DNA of 64,000 nt. Origin: Trichostrongylus colubriformis. Lineage: Eukaryota > Nematoda > Chromadorea > Rhabditida > Trichostrongylidae. The position numbers were made by a program, and so were the translations under genes. The notes under the pieces are model-generated. The model ran no database searches. It had not been told where the DNA came from and was given only the letters and a program-made list of their open reading frames with translations. Positions 58,262-64,000 of this stretch are shown piece after piece. Location of the stretch: NCBI GenBank assembly GCA_963978905.1, contig OZ022261.1, forward strand, positions 30,749,686 through 30,813,685. The letters are read 5' to 3'. Within the stretch, counting starts at the first letter, position 1, and every line of letters starts with the position of its first letter.

Positions 58262-58440
58262 AATCGTGCAATCGCACGATCGTTTCTGTCGTTGTGCACA
58301 CTCTCACCTGTGCGTGCTTTTTCCCTCCGCGGAGCTGTTCTTTTACTACTCACAAGCTTTGCGTTGCGGGAGAAAAATAGCACGCCCGGCGATAGAGCGC
58401 AAGACGACACAAGCGATCGTACGATCGTGCGCTAGGTATA
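58262..58440. repeat. Foldback MITE
   Basis: GCAATCGCACGATCGTTTCTGTCG at the left and, inverted, GACACAAGCGATCGTACGATCGTGCG at the right define imperfect ends of about 30 bp on a 180-bp unit. Confidence 0.65.
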
Positions 58441-59059
58441 ACTGCAACTTTATGAACAAAACAGTGAGAAGGGGACGTTCATCGACATTTTTGTATGTGT
58501 TCCGCAAAATTAGTGAATCACATTACCCTTAACTTCATATACTTACCCATATCATCGCATCTTTACATTTTTCCTTGAGAATGTATTCAGCTGCTTTGAG
58601 CAATCATCTGTGCTAGGGGATGTGAAGCTGCACTAATGAAACCGATAAAGTACTTGTGTTAGGATAAGTGTCACTTCACTTACCTACAGGAGAACACTAA
58701 ATTGTGAAAAGAAATATTACGTTACTTTCTTTCTTGTGTTTTATCTCACTTCCAGAGGAGTAATCTAACAACTTTCCCACTGTAACGAGTCTTCGTAAAA
58801 CGTTAAATTCACTACATAAGGGTAGGGTGCATCTCAAATGCAACTCTTCGAGGTCCGACCCATGTCACCCCTACCCTTCCACCTTCCATGTCCTTCTTCG
58901 ACCCAGTGGTTGAAATGGTCAATACATTGTAGGGTAATGGTGTATAAACATTGTCAGATACCTCAAGCATCACTGTAATTTTCCCCAATCAAACGCAAAA
59001 AAACTAAAACTCAAGTATGACCTCTCTAGCTGCTCAAATATGGTCCTTCGTGGTCGAGG
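58441..59059. other. No feature seen
   Basis: Plain AT-rich sequence without exon sense or clear repeats. Confidence 0.4.
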
Positions 59060-59390
59060 CTTCCCTGACTAACGCTTAAAGACGCCGGTCGGGCAAATTT
59101 GACAGATTGTGGTAGGATGGACGTCGGGTTGCTCGGCAGTGTATTAGTAGAGGAAGAAGGTAATGAAACTGCGAAAAGCCGAGGAACAGTGATCCGAAGA
59201 CCTCCTCCCTGCTCTCTAGCACCCTCTGCGTCACTAGCCCGATTCGACTGCAATCAGGCGGAGAGACTAACTCAGCTGCGCTGTCCCGCCCATGCCGGCT
59301 ACTCGTCCTGCTGTTAAACTGAGGAACGACAAGCCGTGCTGCGCGATCATGGTAGGACTTCAAGCCGCGCTTTTCCAGTGCGAGTTACTG
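59060..59390 (-). repeat. Dispersed repeat R1, inverted copy
   Basis: Reverse complement of the 43.6-kb copy. In the given strand it shows GCAGTGTATTAGTAGAGGAA, CACCCTCTGCGTCACTAGCC, and AAGCCGCGCTTTTCCAGTGC at the far end. Confidence 0.7.
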
Positions 59391-59939
59391 TACACATTAT
59401 CCCTTTTGAAGTGGAAGGTTTGTTTTCAGAAAACATGTGAATACAGTTTTCATTTTCTCTTAATCCCTCCCTCTGCCTTTAGTCGTTTATAAGGTTTACT
59501 TGGATGCTACTTCCTCTGTGGAATTTAAGATTCTTCATTATTATTTATGAAATCCTTCAACAGTAGTAGTGTGTAGAATAGTTATGAATGTCAATGTAGG
59601 CACGCTAGTATAACTAGGGGTGTTGAAGGGTGAGAGGATGTTGACCGCTCCAGGGCTAGTACCGATAAACTCTATTTGTCAATACTCGCCCCACGAGCGG
59701 ACAGTCACATCCTTACCTGGGTTGGAAATCGCCTTGAAACCCCTCCGTTTTTCTGCTTTTGTCTGCGTCCATCACATGCAATCTTCAAACATTCACGTAG
59801 CCAACGTGTGGAGGGTGCCGAAATCGCTGCTAATGAAGGGTACCGTAATAGTTTGGTCCATAAATGATTGCACCTAAAATGACGCTCAGGACAACGTCAT
59901 CGCTCCAGGACCTCACTGTATATAGTGCCATTAGCACGC

Positions 59940-60334
59940 ACATCGCGCCCAGCACCAATGCCGCGACGCAAATTTTCCTTCCTAATGGCACACCCATTGC
60001 CTAGACCTCATCACTTGGCTCCTCAGGCTTGTGGAGGGTTCAGTGACTGATAGCCGTTGTTTCACTGCTTTGCTATAGCCGTATGGCGAGAGATGCATAA
60101 CACGGAGTTCATGGGTGTACGTCATTGGAACCGAAAAATCGCGTGGCCGCGTTTGGCGCGCGACGGGATGGTGCGAGCCGTATCGGATGGGTCTTGATGT
60201 GATGACGGTGCTCTTTGCTTTGTTCTAGGTGTAATCGCTTCAGGACTCAACAAATACGGCGCGCATAGCTCGCACCATCCCGTCGCGCGCCAAATGTGGC
60301 CACGCGATTTTTCTGTCCTAATGACATACACCCC
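59940..60334. repeat. MITE family A: one end (59.94 kb) and one full copy (60.12-60.33 kb)
   Basis: AAATTTTCCTTCCTAATGGC near 59985 is a lone end. The full copy spans about 60120-60335: ACCGAAAAATCGCGTGGCCG at the left, CGCGATTTTTCTGTCCTAAT at the right, GCTCGCACCATCCCGTCGCG inside. It parallels the 50.1-kb copy throughout. Confidence 0.75.
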
Positions 60335-61006
60335 GGAGTTCATGTTGTTGCGTAACAGTGATCAACCATTCTCACCCGGAATGGTGAGTATCCGAGATAA
60401 ACCCTCTATTGAGCTTTCAATGAATTTGACTCAAACTATTTAAAAGCCTTTAGTTGGATACTGTAAGGGTTTTGGCTTTCGTCAGCCATACAGAATCCAC
60501 AACAACTTCGAAAAAATTTTTAATGAGCTATGGACATCGCTGCTTCATCACTGTAAAACTGCTATTTCTTTCCCGAGGGAACACGGTAGGTAGGCCACCC
60601 CTCTTTAGAGGATTCATCTCCTAGTTACGGAAGTTTGTTTTTCAGCTGCTCGGCAACGAAAATACACCGACTCTGTTTAATTGTAATATGAGTAGCAGGA
60701 TCATTTACCGTCGCTTCCTGCTGAGTACCGCTCTCAGACGCTGTCTTTCATTTCATCTCTGTGATTACATGCACATCTGAGGCTTAGAAAGCCTCCTATT
60801 CGGCAGAACATTCATTACCTTCTCCTTCATGAGGCACTTCGCCAATTAAACGAATTCCTTAATTTCTGTAATGTTTTCAGCAGAATTTTCTCCGGATTCA
60901 ATATAGGTAATTACTAAGCAAGTTTCATGTGAAAAGATGGTATCAGCACGGCAACCAGAAGTATTGACCTTCAGCATGCCCTTCCGATGAGAGCACCCAT
61001 CAAGTA
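60335..61006. other. No gene recognised; weak antisense frame
   Basis: The antisense frame 60846-61004 (LVITYIESGENSAENITEIK) has fair composition and a stop, but the mariner at 61007 cuts it and no upstream exon could be matched. A plus-strand frame after TTTTCAG at 60648 (LLGNENTPTLFNCNMSSR) is equally unsupported. Confidence 0.25.
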
Positions 61007-61549
61007 TTAGGTTGTCCGAAAAGTAATGAGACAAATGCAGTGGTGAGATTCGACAGCATATATTTCTGGACGTCGAAGTCGTGAGAGGACATAACTCTAG
61101 AATTTAGTGTTTCAAGACCCGTTCATATACTCCATCAATGGAATATGGTCCGCACTGTCTTCATCTTTCACTAACTTGCCAGATATGGACGAGAAGAGAA
61201 CACTATGCCGGCAGCTCCTTCTACACTATCGTTCCGGCAAATCCGCGGATGAGGCCCATCGCTCTTGCTGGAGGGGAAGGATCAAGCACTTTCTCGAGCC
61301 ATGTGCTTCAGATGGTACGGCAAGTTCGGAAAATATCTCGATACTGTTGTCGATCGGGACGTCCACATACGCAGGAAGAGCAGTTTATACTTGCCATTTG
61401 TGAAGAACGATGTGACGTTTCAGTGCGCAACTTGCGGCCTCCACGGGCGCCCCTAAATCCACGGTACACGAAGTTCTTCGGGTGTCAGGTAAAGTGGTAG
61501 TACTACGTAGTACTACCAAATCTGTCTCATTACTTTCCGGACAACCTAA
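61007..61549 (+). mobile_element. Internally deleted mariner, 543 bp
   Basis: TTAGGTTGTCCGAAAAGTAA and its inverse (TTACTTTCCGGACAACCTAA) lie between TA at 61005-61006 and 61550-61551. Inside is the start of a transposase (MDEKRTLCRQLLLHYRSGKS at 61182) with its helix-turn-helix region broken over frames (RAMCFRWYGKFGKY). The catalytic part is gone. Next to the right end is a perfect 24-bp palindrome TGGTAGTACTACGTAGTAC... at about 61496-61519. Confidence 0.9.
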
Positions 61550-61899
61550 TAGTTAATGGTCCTCCATGACCAGGCTCTGGTCTGCGTCATGCATTTGACA
61601 TCACTTACAATTTGCAAATTGTCTGAATACTTTAACCATAAGTCTTACCTGCAATAACTTGAAACGGACACCTGATATCTGAGTGAGGCTTTCTATAGCT
61701 TTGTGAGATTGAATGGCCGTTTGTATGAAAAACTGATGAACATGAGAGGAGTCAGCTATGGAGCGCGGTCGTGATAACAGCGCCCTCCCCCACTTTTCCT
61801 ACACCATCCCAGCCTCAAGTAGAACCCACAGCTAAACGGCACTCACTGGATTATTTTGAATAGCATAAAGATACATAAAGATACCGGGAGTAAGGAAAT
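61550..61899. other. No feature seen
   Basis: Nothing recognised between the mariner and the R1 copy. Confidence 0.4.
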
Positions 61900-62215
61900 T
61901 ACGGATTGTAAAATATTACAGTACCTGTGCTCAGCAGTGATTACCTTAAAAAGAATGAAACAAAACGGCGGGAAAACCGAGAAATAAGGACCATAAACCC
62001 CCTTTTCTCTTGCGCCCCTCTGCGTCACTAGCTGGGATAGACTACAGACGGGAGGCTGAATCAGCCGGCCTTTAACGTTGTCCCGCCCTCGCCGGCAACT
62101 CGCTCGGCTGATGAATTGTAGAGCGACACGGCGTGCCGCGGGATCGTGATAAGACCTCATATCTCGCTTTTCAATTCGAGTTTCGCTACACACTACCCTT
62201 CTGAAGTGGAAGGTT
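61900..62215 (-). repeat. Dispersed repeat R1, inverted copy
   Basis: GCGCCCCTCTGCGTCACTAG, CGTTGTCCCGCCCTCGCCGG and TCGCTTTTCAATTCGAGTTT match the 43.6-kb copy in reverse complement. Confidence 0.75.
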
Positions 62216-63032
62216 TGTTTCTAGAGAACATGTATTCTCAGTTTTCACTTTCTCCTTAATCCTCGGGATGCCTCTAAGCAGAACACTTTCAGACAAATTA
62301 TAACGTCACTCTACTCTAGCCTAAATGTGGTAGCACATCATAAGTTACATAGAAAGTCTTTAAGTCTCAGAGACCAAGCAAAACAAAGGTTGCTCTTCAA
62401 CAGCCCGTTAGGCACCTGAGCCTCGTTGGGTTAACATAACATAGCTTCATTTGTATACAAATTTTACAATATATAAATTACATACGAAGCAAGTACACTT
62501 CGTTCAAGAATCACTTGTCACAGCTGACTGACTAGTTAGTCGATATTCACAGTAGAAATGGACTATTCGAGTAAGTGCTCACGTGATTCGTTAGCGATGA
62601 TGATCGGCCTCCATACTATATATGTTGCTACATAAGCTCCATTGAACAGGGTTTATTTATTGCTCATATACGTACGTAGCCTGATCGACTCATTTGAATT
62701 CAGTTCATAAAGAGGCATGATGAAAGAATATGCATCATTAGATTGCCGAGGATCTCAGAGCCTCACACATCTCCGCTCATTGCTTATCAAATATATGTTT
62801 CACAAGTTTCCAACATTTTATACTGCCTTGTTGACTTTACCTGTAGGAGCGTCCTGATATTGAGATTCTCTGGTATTAAGATACCACTATGTTCAAGGTG
62901 ATAGGCAGTGATCTCTCTCTGTAGCATATCGTGATCAGTTGTAATGTCGAATCATTTATCTGCTACAACTGCATTAGCTCCAATAATTAGATGAGTTCAG
63001 TAAAGTGATGTTCCAGTAAAAACGGTTCAGCC
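62216..63032. promoter_or_regulatory. Upstream region of nlp-3
   Basis: AT-rich and free of recognised repeats, in contrast to the preceding 25 kb. It presumably holds the nlp-3 promoter, but I can name no specific site. GGTTCAG followed by CC just before the ATG at 63033 could be a spliced-leader acceptor. Confidence 0.35.
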
Positions 63033-63291
63033 ATGCTGAAAGGGATGCTTCTGTCATTGCTGGTCTTCGTCACACTTTTGTTCAGTGCCTACTCTGACAC
63101 CGTAAGGCTCATTAGCAATTATCCACCAGCTGAAGACTCCTCAAAATTACGTACTACTTTCAGCGCGCGAAAAGAGCTATCAATCCATTCCTCGACTCAA
63201 TGGGTAAAAGATCGGTAAATCCGTTCTTGGATTCGTTCGGAAAACGATCAGCACGACCATACTACCAACCATACTACCATTATGAGAAAAG
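63033..63291 (+). CDS. nlp-3: NLP-3 neuropeptide precursor (3' end beyond or not found)
   Basis: Neuropeptide precursors enter the secretory pathway and are cut at dibasic sites; a Gly before the site becomes a C-terminal amide. Exon 1 (63033-63101) encodes the signal peptide MLKGMLLSLLVFVTLLFSAY. A 62-bp intron (donor GTAAGG, acceptor TTTCAG) leads in phase 0 to exon 2 (63164-63291). There AKR precedes AINPFLDSM-GKR, then SVNPFLDSF-GKR, then a Tyr-rich SARPYYQPYYHYEKR. AINPFLDSM-amide is the C. elegans NLP-3 peptide as I remember it; the second repeat differs at its last residue. The frame leaves exon 2 at AG/GTTACC. A third exon, with the YFDSLAGQSL-type peptide known from C. elegans, was not found before the window ends. 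Confidence 0.85.
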
Positions 63292-64000
63292 GTTACCGAT
63301 TTTATTTTTCTTTAATCCCCAGTGATTTTTAGATGCAGAATATATGGTTGAACGCTGTGTGATCGTGGAGGATGGTACGGTAGCGGTGATGGCCATTTTG
63401 AGGAACTTAGTGGGCTTTTCTACATGTAATACGTTGCTGGAGGATTTTGGGACAAGAATATTATAGAGCATTTGAGTCACGCTGTGACTCACAGTTGTTC
63501 TAGCATCCATACGGCAATTACTTGATTAGTTTTGTAATTAAAGAAGTTTCTCCCAAATGAAAAGCAGTACCTTGACGTGGGGTCAACAGAGGTGTGGAAC
63601 ACTTCCTCATATGCAAAGAGATACATACTATTTTACTATGATCAGCTTAAAAATGCCATTAAAAAATGTACAGTTCCCTGTGTCCCAGAAAATGTTTTAC
63701 TTCTAACTAATATCTATATTTTCACGTGTAAACGCTCTTCAATATCACTTAACCACGGGGTTCCGGTAGGTATCCTAGAAAGGTAGCATGTTAGCAACTG
63801 AAGCTATTCCAGGTACTTTGACAGTTTGGCCGGCCAATCACTCGGTAAGCGCTCAGTTGAAGCCTACGACGCTTAGCATGGAGACCAACACATACACGGA
63901 TAAATATGTGCCGAGCTGCTGCTTCCGAAGGGCCGTGATCATTTTGTTGATAATAAATTATGTGCTTGAAAATGTGTCTCTACTCAGCGAATAACCAAAC
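63292..64000. other. Downstream of nlp-3 exon 2, unresolved
   Basis: Either intron of nlp-3 or 3' flank. Open frames at 63577-63786 and 63788-63994 carry no KR sites or other peptide signs. Confidence 0.35.

Noticed and set aside
58262..58440. tRNA-like or regulatory dyad (CGATCG repeats)
   Set aside because: Better explained as the ends of a foldback MITE; no cloverleaf.
1..64000. CRISPR arrays, bacterial operons, riboswitches
   Set aside because: Introns, spliced-leader-like acceptors and Tc/mariner elements show nematode nuclear DNA; no regularly spaced short repeats with unique spacers were seen.

Overview
The window looks like nuclear DNA of a nematode, most likely a strongylid or hookworm-type clade V worm. 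The signs are short TTTCAG-type splice acceptors, probable spliced-leader acceptors directly before start codons, a precursor whose peptides match the nematode neuropeptide family NLP-3, and a dense load of mariner, Tc1, Penelope-like and foldback elements. The species is inference; no marker gene fixes it. Genes are split into small exons by repeat-filled introns, so most long open frames in the window are not genes. The models below were built by hand from exon sense, GT/AG borders and phase closure.

Layout. 0.9-5.9 kb (+): an Sds3/SUDS3-like subunit of the Sin3-HDAC corepressor, six exons with repeats in two long introns. 9.5-10.5 kb (+): a two-KH-domain, hnRNP K-like RNA-binding protein in six phase-consistent exons, with a TAA at codon 19. 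12.4-16.0 kb (+): a multi-exon gene I cannot name, with a mariner element inside one coding exon and several frame conflicts; probably a decaying gene. 16.6-37.9 kb (+): a 21-kb gene for a type I membrane glycoprotein: signal peptide, C-type-lectin-like ectodomain, Thr-rich mucin stalk, poly-Leu membrane span with a Cys cluster, and a long basic, proline-rich cytoplasmic tail. One of its introns holds a Penelope-like retroelement and, on the opposite strand, a small secreted-protein gene (26.3-27.7 kb). 63.0-63.3 kb (+): nlp-3.

The stretch from 38 to 63 kb is mainly repeats: a palindromic Tc1-like element (46.3-47.9 kb), an almost perfect 0.44-kb inverted repeat (55.6-56.8 kb), a deleted mariner (61.0-61.5 kb), several MITE families and four dispersed repeat families called R1 to R4 here. 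Coding-looking exons occur at 51.7-53.5 kb and, more weakly, at 43.2, 45.2, 54.3 and 56.8 kb.

The genes do not form one pathway. They are separate nuclear functions (chromatin repression, RNA binding, cell-surface recognition, neuropeptide signalling) in a repeat-rich stretch.
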